64,000 nt of DNA from Lysobacter sp. yr284 (GTDB lineage: Bacteria > Pseudomonadota > Gammaproteobacteria > Xanthomonadales > Xanthomonadaceae): contig NZ_FNPT01000002.1 in NCBI RefSeq assembly GCF_900107375.1, forward strand, positions 1 through 64,000, in the 5' to 3' direction. The translations under genes and the position numbers were made by a program. Below the pieces are notes generated by a model. That model saw only the letters and a list, made by a program, of their open reading frames with translations. It had not been told where the DNA came from and ran no database searches. Below, in pieces: positions 18,240-27,399 of the stretch. Numbering within the stretch: position 1 is the first letter of the stretch; each line of letters opens with the position of its first letter.

Positions 18240-20258
18240 TCAGAAGAACACCCGCACGCCGAAGTCGACGCCGCGGCCGGGCAGCACCACGGTGTCCTTG
18301 AGGAACGAGGTGTGCACGCGCGCGACCTGGTCGGTGAGGTTGTTGCCGTCCAGGAACACCTCGTAGCCGAGGTTGCCGGCATCCCAGTGGTAGGCCAGGT
18401 GCGCGTCGACCAGGGTGTAGCCGTCGGTCGGGGTTTCGTTCGCCGCCACCTTGTCCTGCTTCATGTAGCGGGTCGCGCCGAGCGAGGCGCGCCAGCTGTC
18501 GGCGTTCCAGCGCAGTTCGCCGCCGAAGCGGCCCGGCGCGATGCGCGGCAGGTTGCCGCCGCTGTCGAGCTTGGCGCGCACGGTGTCGCCGAACACGCGC
18601 ACGTCGAACTTGCCGGCGGCGCCGTCGAACACGTGGGCGATGGCCTCGCCCTCGAAGCCGGTGAACTTGGCGTCGGCCTGGCTCCACTGGCGCACCGGGT
18701 TGTCTTCCTCGACCTCGCCGGTGTCGACCAGATAGATGAAGCCGTCGAAGCGGGTCTGGTACGCCGCGACCTTCGCTTCGAACAGCGAGCCGTGGTAATG
18801 CAGCCCGATTTCGAACTGGTCGGCGCGCTCCTTGCGCAGGTTGGCGTCGCCGATCTCGAACGAGGCGGTGGCCGCGTGCAGGCCGTGGGCGAACAGTTCT
18901 TCCTCGGCCGGCGCGCGCTCGGCGCGGTCGAGGTTGACGCTCAGGCGCCAGGCTTCGTTGAACTTCCACAGCAGGCCTGCCGACAGGCTGACCGGGGTGA
19001 AATCGCGCTTGTCGCCGCCGTCCGGAGTCACCTTGACCTTGTCCACGCGCGCGCCGAGTTCGAGCTTGAGCGCATCCCAGTCGCGCTGTTCGGTCACGAA
19101 CAGGCCGCCGGCGCGGGTCTTGGTGCGCGGCACGAAGGCCTCTTCGCCGATCGCCTGGAACTTGCGGTCGAAGCCCTGCAGGCCGATCGCGCCGGTCCAG
19201 CCGGCCAGCGGCTTGTGGGTCAGTTCGAAGCGGCCCTCGGTGGCGTCGTTGAGGAAGCGCGTGCCGACTTCGGCGCCTTCGAACTCGGTGTGCTCGTACT
19301 CGGTGTTGGCGACGCTGGCGCGCAGGCCGCTGAAGATGCCGAACTCCTGGTTGATGCCGCCCTTGAGCTCGAAGCGGTTCTGCTTCATGTCGATGTGCAC
19401 CGGCGATTCGCCTTCCTCGGCGTCGCCCGGTTCGCCCGGATTGCCGTACTTGTCCTCGTAGCGCGCGGCGGAGAAACCCAGGAAGCCCAGGTCGCCGACC
19501 AGCGACGCGCCGAGCGCGCCGGTCTTGGTGTCGACGAAGCTGTTGCGCTGGCGGCCCAGCGGCGTGTCGTAGTCGTCCTTGTTGCGGTAGACGCCGTCGG
19601 CGTGCAGCACCAGCGCGCCGTCGGCGCCGGAGGCATCGACGCGGGCCATGCCGGTGACGCCGTCGTCGACGCTGCTGCGGCGGATCTCTGCGCGGCCGGA
19701 CACGGTTTCGTCGAGCGGCTTCTCGGCGATGCGGCCGTCGACCACGTTGACCACGCCGCCGATCGCGCCGCTGCCGTAGAGCAGGGTGGCCGGGCCCTTG
19801 AGCACTTCGATCTGGTCGGCCAGGAACGGCTCGATCGCGACGTTGTGGTCCTGGCTGACGGTGGACACGTCCTGGGTCGCCAGGCCGCCGCTCATGACCG
19901 CCACGCGCGCGCCTTCCAGGCCGCGGATGATCGGCCGGCCGACGCCGGCGCCGAAGTTGGAGCTCTGCACGCCGGGCAGCTTGCCGACGGTTTCGCCGAG
20001 GGTGTTGCCGCGCGCCTCGTCGAGCTTTTCGCCGGACAGCACCTCGACCGGCTGGGCCAGGTCCTCGGCGCTGCTCTTGAGCGGGTTGGCGGTCACGACC
20101 ACCGCGTCCAGGCTGGTAGCCTTGTCGTGGCGGGTGTCGCTGGGACTGGAGCCGGCGGCGTCCTGGGCCGCGGCCTGGCCGAACGGCAAAACAAGGGACA
20201 AGGCCAGTGCGAGCGCACTGCGGCGGGCGAGCGGGGAGACCACGATGGGGTTGGACAT
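18240..20258 (-). CDS. znuD: TonB-dependent receptor, ZnuD-like (probable zinc uptake)
   Basis: Outer-membrane receptor of 672 residues. A signal peptide ending AAA-Q is at 1-31 and the plug begins at about 50 with LDAVVVTANP. Plug residues read SSNFGAGVGRPIIRG, the hallmark of the ZnuD group (NYGAGxSRPVIRG in Neisseria, from family knowledge). The barrel ends in FGVRVFF with terminal Phe. A Zur-box-like sequence lies upstream of the start, shared with the divergent MerC-like gene, and a zur-like gene is 4.6 kb away. Zinc is therefore the likely cargo; direct evidence for zinc binding is absent, and the ortholog call rests on plug motifs. Confidence 0.85.
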   Translation of the reverse strand: MSNPIVVSPLARRSALALALSLVLPFGQAAAQDAAGSSPSDTRHDKATSLDAVVVTANPLKSSAEDLAQPVEVLSGEKLDEARGNTLGETVGKLPGVQSSNFGAGVGRPIIRGLEGARVAVMSGGLATQDVSTVSQDHNVAIEPFLADQIEVLKGPATLLYGSGAIGGVVNVVDGRIAEKPLDETVSGRAEIRRSSVDDGVTGMARVDASGADGALVLHADGVYRNKDDYDTPLGRQRNSFVDTKTGALGASLVGDLGFLGFSAARYEDKYGNPGEPGDAEEGESPVHIDMKQNRFELKGGINQEFGIFSGLRASVANTEYEHTEFEGAEVGTRFLNDATEGRFELTHKPLAGWTGAIGLQGFDRKFQAIGEEAFVPRTKTRAGGLFVTEQRDWDALKLELGARVDKVKVTPDGGDKRDFTPVSLSAGLLWKFNEAWRLSVNLDRAERAPAEEELFAHGLHAATASFEIGDANLRKERADQFEIGLHYHGSLFEAKVAAYQTRFDGFIYLVDTGEVEEDNPVRQWSQADAKFTGFEGEAIAHVFDGAAGKFDVRVFGDTVRAKLDSGGNLPRIAPGRFGGELRWNADSWRASLGATRYMKQDKVAANETPTDGYTLVDAHLAYHWDAGNLGYEVFLDGNNLTDQVARVHTSFLKDTVVLPGRGVDFGVRVFF

Positions 20259-20294
20259 ATCGAAAGAGCCGATTCTGAACTGGCGGGGGAGGTT

Positions 20295-20317
20295 GAAATG
20301 TTATAAAGTAACGCTAC
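20295..20317. promoter_or_regulatory. Zur-box-like operator between znuD-like and MerC-like genes
   Basis: GAAATGTTATAAAGTAACGC contains the core GTTAT-AAA-GTAAC at 20300-20312, which is symmetric except at one pair. This matches the proteobacterial Zur consensus core GTTATNNNATAAC closely. It lies 37 bases upstream of the znuD-like start and 41 bases before the MerC-like ATG, in an AT-rich divergent promoter. Confidence 0.7.
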
Positions 20318-20352
20318 TTGATTGACAACCATCCCATAAGTCATCCCTGCTC

Positions 20353-20760
20353 ATGACGGCATTCCTTCGCGGCCTGCTCGACCGGATCGGCGCCTTCGGC
20401 TCGCTGGCCTGCGCGGTGCATTGCGCCGCCCTGCCGGTGCTGATCGCGGTGCTGCCCTCGCTGGGGCTGGCGGCGTGGTTCGGCGACAGCTTCGAACTGG
20501 CGTTCGTGATCTTCGCCACCGCGCTGGGCTGTTTCAGTGTCATCTCCGGCTATCGCCGCCACCATGCGCTGCGCGCGCTGGGCCTGCTGCTGCCGGGCCT
20601 GGGCCTGCTGTGGGTCGGCGTGCTGTACGCCCCGCTGCACCATTCCCTGGTGCCGCACGCCATCGCCATGACCATCGGCGGCGGCTTGGTCGGCCTGGCC
20701 CATCTGGCCAACCTGCGCCTCAACCACGGCCACGTCCACGACGCCCACTGCGCCCACTGA
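20353..20760 (+). CDS. MerC-domain inner-membrane protein
   Basis: A 135-residue protein with about four hydrophobic helices. The SLACAVHC motif with Cys20 and Cys24 in the first helix is the MerC signature. The C-terminus is His-rich (HGHVHDAHCAH), consistent with binding of zinc or another divalent metal. MerC proteins in mer operons move Hg(II), but chromosomal MerC-domain proteins next to Zur-controlled receptors have been linked with zinc homeostasis; the shared Zur-box-like site here favours zinc. The ATG at 20353 has a poor ribosome site, and no better start is seen. Confidence 0.8.
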   Translation: MTAFLRGLLDRIGAFGSLACAVHCAALPVLIAVLPSLGLAAWFGDSFELAFVIFATALGCFSVISGYRRHHALRALGLLLPGLGLLWVGVLYAPLHHSLVPHAIAMTIGGGLVGLAHLANLRLNHGHVHDAHCAH

Positions 20761-20983
20761 GCGCCGGGCCGTCCGCACCCCGGCTTCGAGCCTCGCCGAC
20801 CCTCCCCAGCGCGCCGCCGCAGGCCCGCCGAACCCGTGTCCCAGGCGCTTGTGCTAGGCTTCGCAGCCTCGCGCGCGAGCCTTTCGCGCGGATCCCGGGC
20901 ATCGCGACCCCGGCCGCGGCGTTCGCGGCTTGCGCGAGCCATCATTTCGAAACACCGTACATCTCGATTACAGGAGCACGACC

Positions 20984-21169
20984 ATGGGTAAGGGCGACCG
21001 CAAGACCGCCAAGGGCAAGCGCTACAACTCCAGCTACGGCAACGCCCGCAAGGCCGTGACCAAGGCCACCGGCAGCGCCGCCGCGCCGGCCGCCAAGAAG
21101 ACCGCCAAGACCGCCGTCGCCAAGGCGCCGGCGAAGAAGGTCGTGGCCAAGAAAGCCACCAAGGAGTAA
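20984..21169 (+). CDS. 30S ribosomal protein THX-family protein with a Lys/Ala-rich tail
   Basis: A 61-residue very basic protein. Residues 1-22 (MGKGDRKTAKGKRYNSSYGN...) match the THX family signature, which in Thermus binds 16S rRNA in the 30S head. The remaining 39 residues are a low-complexity tail of AAKK/AKKV repeats like histone-H1-type proteins, so the protein is much longer than Thermus THX (about 26 residues). A CAGGAG ribosome site lies 7 bases before the ATG and a terminator follows 36 bases after the stop, so it is a single-gene unit. Confidence 0.85.
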   Translation: MGKGDRKTAKGKRYNSSYGNARKAVTKATGSAAAPAAKKTAKTAVAKAPAKKVVAKKATKE

Positions 21170-21204
21170 GCCGCGCCGCGGCCGTACGGCCGCCGCTGCG
21201 ACGA

Positions 21205-21236
21205 CGAAGCCCCGCTCCGGCGGGGCTTTTGTTTTG
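21205..21236 (+). terminator. Rho-independent terminator after the THX gene
   Basis: AGCCCCGC and GCGGGGCT pair around a short loop and are followed by TTTTGTTTT. Confidence 0.88.
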
Positions 21237-21417
21237 GCGCGGCCGGCGGCGTTCGCGCGCGTTGAGGGGCCGGACGGCTGCATACAAAAGTCACTTGCAT
21301 CGCAGAGGCTGCGTGCCCGGCTTCAATATTTCGAGACGGTCTGTGATTTTTTCATTAAGATTCGCGCCGATCCCGAGGAACGGGACGCTTACCGAATCAA
21401 GGACCAAGGGGACTTTA

Positions 21418-22071
21418 ATGAAGAAGCAACTCGCGCTGGCCCTCGTGCTGGCCGCCGCCTCCACCTCCGCTGCCGCCTACGAGAAGCTGAGCCACACCTA
21501 CGTCGAAGCCGGCTTCGCCCATCAGCAGGCCGAAGTGCCGGTGCTGGCCCCGGCCGGGGTCACCGTCGACGACATGAAGGCCAACGGCGGCTTCATCAAC
21601 GGCTCGGTCGCGGTCGGCGAGAAGTTCTACGTGTTCGGCGGCTACCAGAAGGGCAAGGACGACAGCATCGCGGTCAACTTCGAAGGTTTCGGCAAGATCG
21701 GCGAATTCGAGATCGACGCGCAGCAGGCCCACGCCGGCGTCGGCTACGGCCACCAGCTCAGCGACCGGGTCCAGTGGACCGGCGAAGTCAGCTTCCTGCG
21801 CACCCGCTTCAAGGCCAAGGGCGACGACATCACCCAGGACACCGCCCGCGGCGACGACTACCGCGCCTCGCTCGGCCTGCGCGGCAACCTGGCGCGCAAC
21901 TTCGAAGGCTGGATCAAGGCCAACGTCACCGACGGCGATATGTACGACAAGGAGTTCAGCGGCACGCTTGGCGGCCTGATCAAGTTCAACGACAGCTGGG
22001 GCATCGTCGGCGAAGCCGAGATGGGCAGCGACCAGAAGCAGTACCGCCTGGGCGTGCGCTGGAGCTTCTGA
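21418..22071 (+). CDS. ax21: Ax21-like outer-membrane beta-barrel protein
   Basis: A 217-residue protein with a signal peptide (MKKQLALALVLAAASTSAAA) and a run of alternating-pattern beta-strands ending in LGVRWSF. The C-terminal Phe is the usual outer-membrane assembly signal. Xanthomonas Ax21 was once reported as a quorum or immune elicitor but is accepted as an outer-membrane protein; the sequence here has the same size and YVEAGF start of the barrel. The 180-base upstream gap is AT-rich by local standards and probably holds the promoter. A terminator follows. Confidence 0.7.
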   Translation: MKKQLALALVLAAASTSAAAYEKLSHTYVEAGFAHQQAEVPVLAPAGVTVDDMKANGGFINGSVAVGEKFYVFGGYQKGKDDSIAVNFEGFGKIGEFEIDAQQAHAGVGYGHQLSDRVQWTGEVSFLRTRFKAKGDDITQDTARGDDYRASLGLRGNLARNFEGWIKANVTDGDMYDKEFSGTLGGLIKFNDSWGIVGEAEMGSDQKQYRLGVRWSF

Positions 22072-22105
22072 TCCGCGCAGCGCGCTGTCGGCAGCGCAGC
22101 AACGA

Positions 22106-22138
22106 CGAAGCCCGGCTCGCGCCGGGCTTCGTTTTTTC
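22106..22138 (+). terminator. Rho-independent terminator after the Ax21-like gene
   Basis: GAAGCCCGGC and GCCGGGCTTC pair around TCGC and are followed by GTTTTTTC, 35 bases after the stop. Confidence 0.9.
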
Positions 22139-22166
22139 TGGAACCTGCGCGATGGCGGGACGCCCT

Positions 22167-22265
22167 TGTGGGAGGGCCATCAGCAGGCCCGACGCCTTTC
22201 GATCGGCCGCGATGAAGTTTCAAGGCGGCCTGAGCCGAACGCGTCGGGACTGAAGTCCCTCCCGC
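22167..22265. repeat. Inverted repeat pair, GTGGGAGGGCCTTC family
   Basis: Left arm TGTGGGAGGGCCATCAGCAG is slightly altered; right arm GGGACTGAAGTCCCTCCCGC matches the 6667 copy. The element lies between convergent genes. Confidence 0.75.
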
Positions 22266-22280
22266 ATCGGCGCCGGCAGC

Positions 22281-23186
22281 TCACTCCGGCGCGTCCTGCA
22301 CGATCACGTACTGCTTGCGGAATTCGATCGTCTGCCCCGGCGCGCTCGGCCAGCGCGCGGCGTAGTCGCGCAGGCCGTCCAGGCCTTGCGGCCAGTCCTC
22401 GCCGTTGACCCGGCAATCGGCCTGGCATTCGCCGTCCTGGTGGTCGCGCGAGGCGAACAGGCGCAGGGCGAACAGGCCCTGGTCTTCGAGCAGCGGGCGG
22501 AACGCGTCCAGCGAGTTGGTCAACAGGCAGCACGGGCAGAAGCCGTGGGCCTGGCCGTCTTCGCCCGCCGCGCAGGCGTCGGTTTCCTCGCCGTCGGCGT
22601 TGCGCGCGGCCGCGCCGCCGCCGTCGCGCGCCGCGTCCGCCGCGGCCTGCTGCGCGCGGCCGAAACTCGCGACCGGGCCGAACACGATCCGCCGCGCGCG
22701 CCGCGGCGCGCCGTCTTCGCCGCCGAACTCCATGCGCATGGTCATGCACGCCTCCGGCTCGGCGCGCGCCGCGTCGAGCAGCGCGAGCAGATCGGTACGC
22801 GCCCATTGTTCGAAGCCGCGCTTGACCGAGTCGTCGAAGGTTTCGCCGGTGGCGTGCTGGTATTCGAACAGGCCCTGCGGGAACAGCCGCGGGTGGTTGC
22901 ACTGGACGGTGCTGGCGGTGCGGATGGTGCCGCCGTCGAGTTCGGTGAAGTCCACCAGTTGCGGGAACGCGAACAGGCCGTCGTCGCCGATCTCGATCCA
23001 GCCGTTGTCGTAGGCGTGCGCGTGCTGGCCGTGCTCGCCGAGGACCGCGGCGAGGGTTTCGACCAGGTCGAACGGCTCCAGGTAGGTCTCGCCGCGTTCG
23101 TCCTCGAAACGCAGGTGGCCGGCCGGCGAGCCGCCGGGGTTGGCTTCGAGCAAGCCGAACTCGGGACCGGCCGCGGATGCGCTCAC
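22281..23186 (-). CDS. DUF6348 family protein
   Basis: A 301-residue soluble protein starting at the GTG at 23186, which overlaps the stop of the dipeptidase gene (GTGA), so the pair is translationally coupled. The N-terminal half carries the FDLVETLAAVLGEHG and NGWIEIGDDG patterns that I associate with DUF6348. The C-terminal half is unusual: a Cys-rich segment with CPCCLL, CQADC and nearby DACAAG could bind a metal. It has no signal peptide. Function is unknown; coupling to a dipeptidase gives no clear clue. Confidence 0.7.
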   Translation of the reverse strand: MSASAAGPEFGLLEANPGGSPAGHLRFEDERGETYLEPFDLVETLAAVLGEHGQHAHAYDNGWIEIGDDGLFAFPQLVDFTELDGGTIRTASTVQCNHPRLFPQGLFEYQHATGETFDDSVKRGFEQWARTDLLALLDAARAEPEACMTMRMEFGGEDGAPRRARRIVFGPVASFGRAQQAAADAARDGGGAAARNADGEETDACAAGEDGQAHGFCPCCLLTNSLDAFRPLLEDQGLFALRLFASRDHQDGECQADCRVNGEDWPQGLDGLRDYAARWPSAPGQTIEFRKQYVIVQDAPE

Positions 23187-24388
23187 GAACGCACCGCCTT
23201 GGCCTCGACCTCGCCCCACACCCGCAGCAGGTTGCCGCCGAGCACCTTGCGGATGGTCTCCTCGGAATGCCCGCGCGCCTTCATGCCTTCGATCAGGTTG
23301 GGATAGTCGGCGACCGACTTGAGCCCTTCGGGCAACGCGCCGCTGACGCCGTCGAAGTCCGAGCCGATGCCGACGTGATCGGCGCCGAGCAGCTTCACCG
23401 CGTAGTCGATCTGGTCGAGCACCGCGTCGATCTTGACCGTGCGCGGCGGATGCGCGGCCTCCCATTGCTTGTCGAAGGCCTCGCTCGACTTCGGCGTTTC
23501 GCCGCGCTTGCGCGCCGCGGCCTGCGCTTCCTCGAACTTGGCGCTGGCGACGAAATAGGCCTGGGTGTCGGCGGCCGAGGCCGGGTCGACGAAGGCGTTG
23601 CCGAACACCACCTGGACCACGCCGCCCTTGGCCGCGACCGCCTTGGCCAGCTCGTCGCTGAGGTTGCGCTCGAAGCCGGGGGTGAAGTGGCGCAGGCCCG
23701 AGTGGCTGGCGATCACCGGCGCCTTGCTGCGCGCGAGCACGTCGCGCACCGCGTCGTCGGACAGGTGCGAGACGTCGACCATGATGCCGAGCCGGTTCAT
23801 CTCGTCGACGACTTTCTCGCCGAACGGGCTCAGGCCTTTCCAGGTGCGCTTGCGGCTGTAGGAGGAATCGCTGATGCGGTTGTCCTCGCTGTGGGCGAGG
23901 GTGATGTAGCGCACGCCGCGGTCGAAGAACAGCTTGAGCCGGGACAGGTCGTCGCCGATCGGCGCGCCGTTCTCCATGCCCAGCGCCAGCAGCACGCGCT
24001 GGTTGTGCGCGTTCAAGCGTTCGAAGTCCTTGGGCGAGCGCAGCACCGCGAACTGCTCCGGGCGGCGCCCGACCATCGCCTCGACCGCGTCGATCTGGGT
24101 GTGCGCGGTCTGGGCGGCGGTGCCGGCGGCGTCCTCGCCGGGCGAGGTGTAGATCGACATGAAGGCGATATCGAGCCCGCCCTGGCGCGCGCGTGGGTAG
24201 TCGAACTCGACCTTGGGCGTGTCCAGCCCGAGATCGGCCCAGTGGCGCAGCAGCCCGGTCGGCGCGTCGATGTGGGTGTCGACGATGATTGCGTCCTGGG
24301 CGAAGCGCTGGCCGGCGCTGAGGGGCTGGTCGGCGTGCGCCGCGAGCGGCGCGAGAGCAAGGGCTAGAGCGAGAGCGGCGATCCGCAC
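23183..24388 (-). CDS. Periplasmic membrane dipeptidase, M19 family
   Basis: Zinc dipeptidase of 401 residues. A GTG at 24388 with GGAGG 5 bases upstream gives a signal peptide of about 18 residues ending AHA; reading further upstream enters a repeat. Zinc-site motifs are DTHIDAP near the N-terminus, DVSHLSDD and IASHSGL in the middle and GIGSDFDGV toward the C-terminus, the expected order in renal-dipeptidase-like enzymes. It probably cleaves L-Xaa-D/L-Xaa dipeptides in the periplasm. The DUF6348 gene overlaps its end by 4 bases. Confidence 0.9.
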   Translation of the reverse strand: MRIAALALALALAPLAAHADQPLSAGQRFAQDAIIVDTHIDAPTGLLRHWADLGLDTPKVEFDYPRARQGGLDIAFMSIYTSPGEDAAGTAAQTAHTQIDAVEAMVGRRPEQFAVLRSPKDFERLNAHNQRVLLALGMENGAPIGDDLSRLKLFFDRGVRYITLAHSEDNRISDSSYSRKRTWKGLSPFGEKVVDEMNRLGIMVDVSHLSDDAVRDVLARSKAPVIASHSGLRHFTPGFERNLSDELAKAVAAKGGVVQVVFGNAFVDPASAADTQAYFVASAKFEEAQAAARKRGETPKSSEAFDKQWEAAHPPRTVKIDAVLDQIDYAVKLLGADHVGIGSDFDGVSGALPEGLKSVADYPNLIEGMKARGHSEETIRKVLGGNLLRVWGEVEAKAVRS

Positions 24389-24494
24389 GGGTCCTCCGGG
24401 TAGGCGCGGCGCGCATCGGGGCGCGCGGGAGGGCCAGCGTACAACAGCGGCGCGGTGCCGTTTGTGGCGGTGCAGCGAAGGGCAGCCCGCTTTA

Positions 24495-24598
24495 TGTAGG
24501 AGCGGCGCGAGCCGCGACCGCGACAACGCTATTACGACGAAGGTTGCGGCGCGGTTGCGTTGTCGCGGTCGCGGCTCGCGCCGCTCCCACAAGGGGGA
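24495..24598. repeat. Inverted repeat pair, GTAGGAGCGGCGC family
   Basis: Arms at about 24497-24525 and 24566-24596 face each other with a spacer of about 40 bases between the dipeptidase promoter and the end of hutI. Confidence 0.8.
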
Positions 24599-24607
24599 TA
24601 CGGACCT

Positions 24608-25849
24608 TCAGGCGATCTGGCGACCTTCGCAGAACACGCGCTGCGCCAGGCGTCCGCCGAGCCAGTAGCACAGCTCGGCCGGATGACGGATGTCCCACAG
24701 CACGAAGTCCGCGCTGGCGCCGAGCTTGAGCGCGCCGGTCTCGTCCAGGCCGAGCGCCTTGGCCGCGTGCACCGTCGCCCCGCGCAGCGCCTCTTCCGGA
24801 GTCAGCCGGAAATGCGTGCACGACAGCTGCATCGCCTGGCGCAGCGACAGCAGCGGCGAGGTCCCGGGATTGCAGTCGGTGGCCACCGCCATCGCCACAC
24901 CGTGCTCGCGGAACGCGTCCAGCGGCGGCAGCTTGGTTTCGCGCAGGACGTGGAACGCGCCCGGCAGCAGGACCGCGACCGTGCCGTGCGCGGCCATCGC
25001 GCGCACGCTCTCCAGCGAGGTGTGCTCGACGTGGTCGGCCGAGAGCCCGTCGAAGGCCGCGGCCAGCGCGCCGCCGCCGAGGTCGCTGAGCTGGTCGGCG
25101 TGCAGCTTGACCGGCAGGCCGAGCGCGCGCGCGGCTTGGAACATGCGCGTGGTCTGGGCCGGGCTGAAGCCGATGCCCTCGCAGAAGGCGTCGACCGCGT
25201 CGACCAGGCCTTCGGCGTGCAGCCGCGGCAACCAGGCGCAGGCGGCGTCGATGTATTCATCGGCGCGGCCCTGGTACTCCGGCGGCAACGCGTGCGCGGC
25301 GAGATACGTGGTGCGCACGCGCACCCCGAGCTGCTCGCCCAGGCGCCGCGCGACCCGCAGCATCTTGCGTTCGTTGTCGAAGTCCAGGCCATAGCCGGAC
25401 TTGATCTCCAACGTGGTGGCGCCGTCGGCGATCAGCGCGCGCGCGCGCGGCAGCGACTGGCGCAGCAGTTCGTCCTCGTCGGCCTCGCGCACCGCGCGCA
25501 CGCTGGAGACGATGCCGCCGCCGGCGCGGGCGATCTCCTCGTAGCTGGCGCCCTGCAGGCGCAGTTCGAATTCGCGCGCGCGGTCGCCGGCGAAGACCAG
25601 GTGGGTGTGGCAATCGATCAGCCCGGGCGTGATCCAGCCCTGGGCCTGGATCACCTCGGCGGCCAGGGCCTGCGGCGCCGCGGGCAGCTGCGCGCGCGGG
25701 CCGAGCCAGGCGATGCGGCCGTCGCGCCAGGCCAGGGCGGCGTCGGCGATCTCGCCGTAGCCGGCGGCGCCGTCGAGGGCGGCGAGCGAGGCGCCCAGGA
25801 TCAGGCCGTCGTAGGGCGGGCGGTCGGGGGAAGGCGATGAGGACGTCAT
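24608..25849 (-). CDS. hutI: Imidazolonepropionase
   Basis: Histidine-degradation enzyme that opens imidazolone propionate to N-formimino-glutamate. Amidohydrolase fold of 413 residues: DCHTHLVF holds the first metal His pair, KLHADQLSD and ADHVEHTS give further metal residues, and [10 protein letters not shown] holds the metal Asp. The ATG at 25849 ([10 protein letters not shown]) is supported by alignment to the family start. It diverges from hutF with about 130 bases between, so the two may share a control region. Confidence 0.94.
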   Translation of the reverse strand: MTSSSPSPDRPPYDGLILGASLAALDGAAGYGEIADAALAWRDGRIAWLGPRAQLPAAPQALAAEVIQAQGWITPGLIDCHTHLVFAGDRAREFELRLQGASYEEIARAGGGIVSSVRAVREADEDELLRQSLPRARALIADGATTLEIKSGYGLDFDNERKMLRVARRLGEQLGVRVRTTYLAAHALPPEYQGRADEYIDAACAWLPRLHAEGLVDAVDAFCEGIGFSPAQTTRMFQAARALGLPVKLHADQLSDLGGGALAAAFDGLSADHVEHTSLESVRAMAAHGTVAVLLPGAFHVLRETKLPPLDAFREHGVAMAVATDCNPGTSPLLSLRQAMQLSCTHFRLTPEEALRGATVHAAKALGLDETGALKLGASADFVLWDIRHPAELCYWLGGRLAQRVFCEGRQIA

Positions 25850-25991
25850 GCCGGCGATTCTAGAGGCTGCGGCCGCGTACGGTTGTGTACGCCGGCGCAT
25901 CGTGCCGCTGCGGGCGCCGCGGGCCGCCGGCTTCGGCAAAACCGCGCGGCGGCGGTTTTCCTCGGCCGCCGCGCGGGCGAGAATGGCCGGC

Positions 25992-27278
25992 ATGAACGCC
26001 GACACTCCGAATTCCGTGTGGACCCCGCAAGGCTGGCGCGGCGACGCGTCCGCCGAACGCATCGTGCCGGGCATCGCCAATCTGCATTCGCACGCGTTCC
26101 AGCGCGCGATGGCGGGCATGGCCGAGCGCCAGACCGACCCGGCCGACAGCTTCTGGACCTGGCGCGAAACCATGTACCGCTTCGCCGCCCGCTTCACCCC
26201 CGAGGCGTTGTATGCCGTGGCCGCGCAGCTTTACGCCGAGATGCTCGAAGCCGGCTACACCAGCGTCTGCGAATTCCATTATCTGCACCACGCGCCCGAC
26301 GGCCGGCCGTACGCCGACCCGGCGGCGATGTCGCGCGCGCTGATCGCCGCGGCGCGCGATACCGGCATCCGCATGACCCTGCTGCCGGTGCTGTACATGA
26401 CCGGCGGCTTCGACGAGCGCCCGCTGGGCGAGCGCCAGCGCCGCTTCGGTCATCAGGTTGATGGCTACCTGCGGCTGCTCGACACCCTGCGCGCGCAGCA
26501 GAACGCACGGCTGCGCGTGGGCTGCTGCCTGCACAGCCTGCGCGCGGTGCCGCCGGCGCCGATGCGCGAGGTGTTGGCGGCGCTGCCGGCCGACAGCCGC
26601 GTGCACGTGCACATCGCCGAGCAGGTCGCCGAGGTCGAGGACTGCGTGGCCGTGCGCGGCGCGCGGCCGGTGCGCTGGCTGCTCGACAACGCCTCGGTGG
26701 ACGAGCGCTGGACGCTGGTGCACGCCACCCATCTGGACCAGAACGAAGTGCGCGACACCGCGCGCAGCGGCGCCACCGTGGCCATTTGCACCACCACCGA
26801 GGCCAACCTCGGCGACGGCCTGTTCCCGCTGCGCGATTACCTGGAGGCCGGCGGTTACTGGGGCGTGGGGTCGGATTCGCACATCTCGGTGTCGCCGGTG
26901 GAGGAGCTGCGCTGGCTCGAATACGGGCAGCGCCTGATCGCCCGGCGACGCAACATCGCGGTGAGCGTCGGCGCCGATGCGTCCGACAGCGTCGGCGAGA
27001 CCTTGTTGCGCGGCGTGGCCGCGAGCGCGCAGCGTTCCACCGGCTTCGACGCCGCGGCGCTGGCCGGCGACACCTTGCGGCTGGACCGCGACGCCCCCGC
27101 GTTCGCCGGCGCGACCGATGCCGACTACGTGGACCGCTGGTTGTTCAGCGGCAACCGCAATCTGGTGCGCGATGTGTTCGTCGGCGGCGAGCGGGTCGTG
27201 GCCGACGGGCGGCATCGCGACCGCGATGCGATCGCGCGGCGCTATGGCGAGACCTTGCGCGCGCTGTTGGCCGATTGA
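25992..27278 (+). CDS. hutF: Formimidoylglutamate deiminase
   Basis: Converts N-formimino-L-glutamate to N-formyl-glutamate in the five-step histidine route. The protein is 428 residues from the second of two ATGs; the first (25983) would add only MAG. Amidohydrolase motifs are clear: [27 protein letters not shown], and [10 protein letters not shown]. The family usually has about 60 residues before the NLHSH motif, whereas here only about 30 are present, with GW and [10 protein letters not shown] retained. The small beta-domain is therefore shortened. Completeness of the pathway also needs hutG and hutH, which are not in this window. Confidence 0.92.
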   Translation: MNADTPNSVWTPQGWRGDASAERIVPGIANLHSHAFQRAMAGMAERQTDPADSFWTWRETMYRFAARFTPEALYAVAAQLYAEMLEAGYTSVCEFHYLHHAPDGRPYADPAAMSRALIAAARDTGIRMTLLPVLYMTGGFDERPLGERQRRFGHQVDGYLRLLDTLRAQQNARLRVGCCLHSLRAVPPAPMREVLAALPADSRVHVHIAEQVAEVEDCVAVRGARPVRWLLDNASVDERWTLVHATHLDQNEVRDTARSGATVAICTTTEANLGDGLFPLRDYLEAGGYWGVGSDSHISVSPVEELRWLEYGQRLIARRRNIAVSVGADASDSVGETLLRGVAASAQRSTGFDAAALAGDTLRLDRDAPAFAGATDADYVDRWLFSGNRNLVRDVFVGGERVVADGRHRDRDAIARRYGETLRALLAD

Positions 27279-27291
27279 AGCCGGCGGTCTA

Positions 27292-27393
27292 CCTGTAGGG
27301 GCGGCGCGGGCCGCGACCGGGACAATGCAGCTGCGTCGTAACTTTCGCGGTAATCGTGTTGTCGCGGTCGCGGCTTGCGCCGCTCCTACAGGG
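27292..27393. repeat. Inverted repeat pair, GTAGGAGCGGCGC family
   Basis: Arms at about 27293-27323 and 27362-27392 are opposed and separate hutF from the convergent ogt gene. Confidence 0.8.
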
Positions 27394-27399
27394 GGGTTC

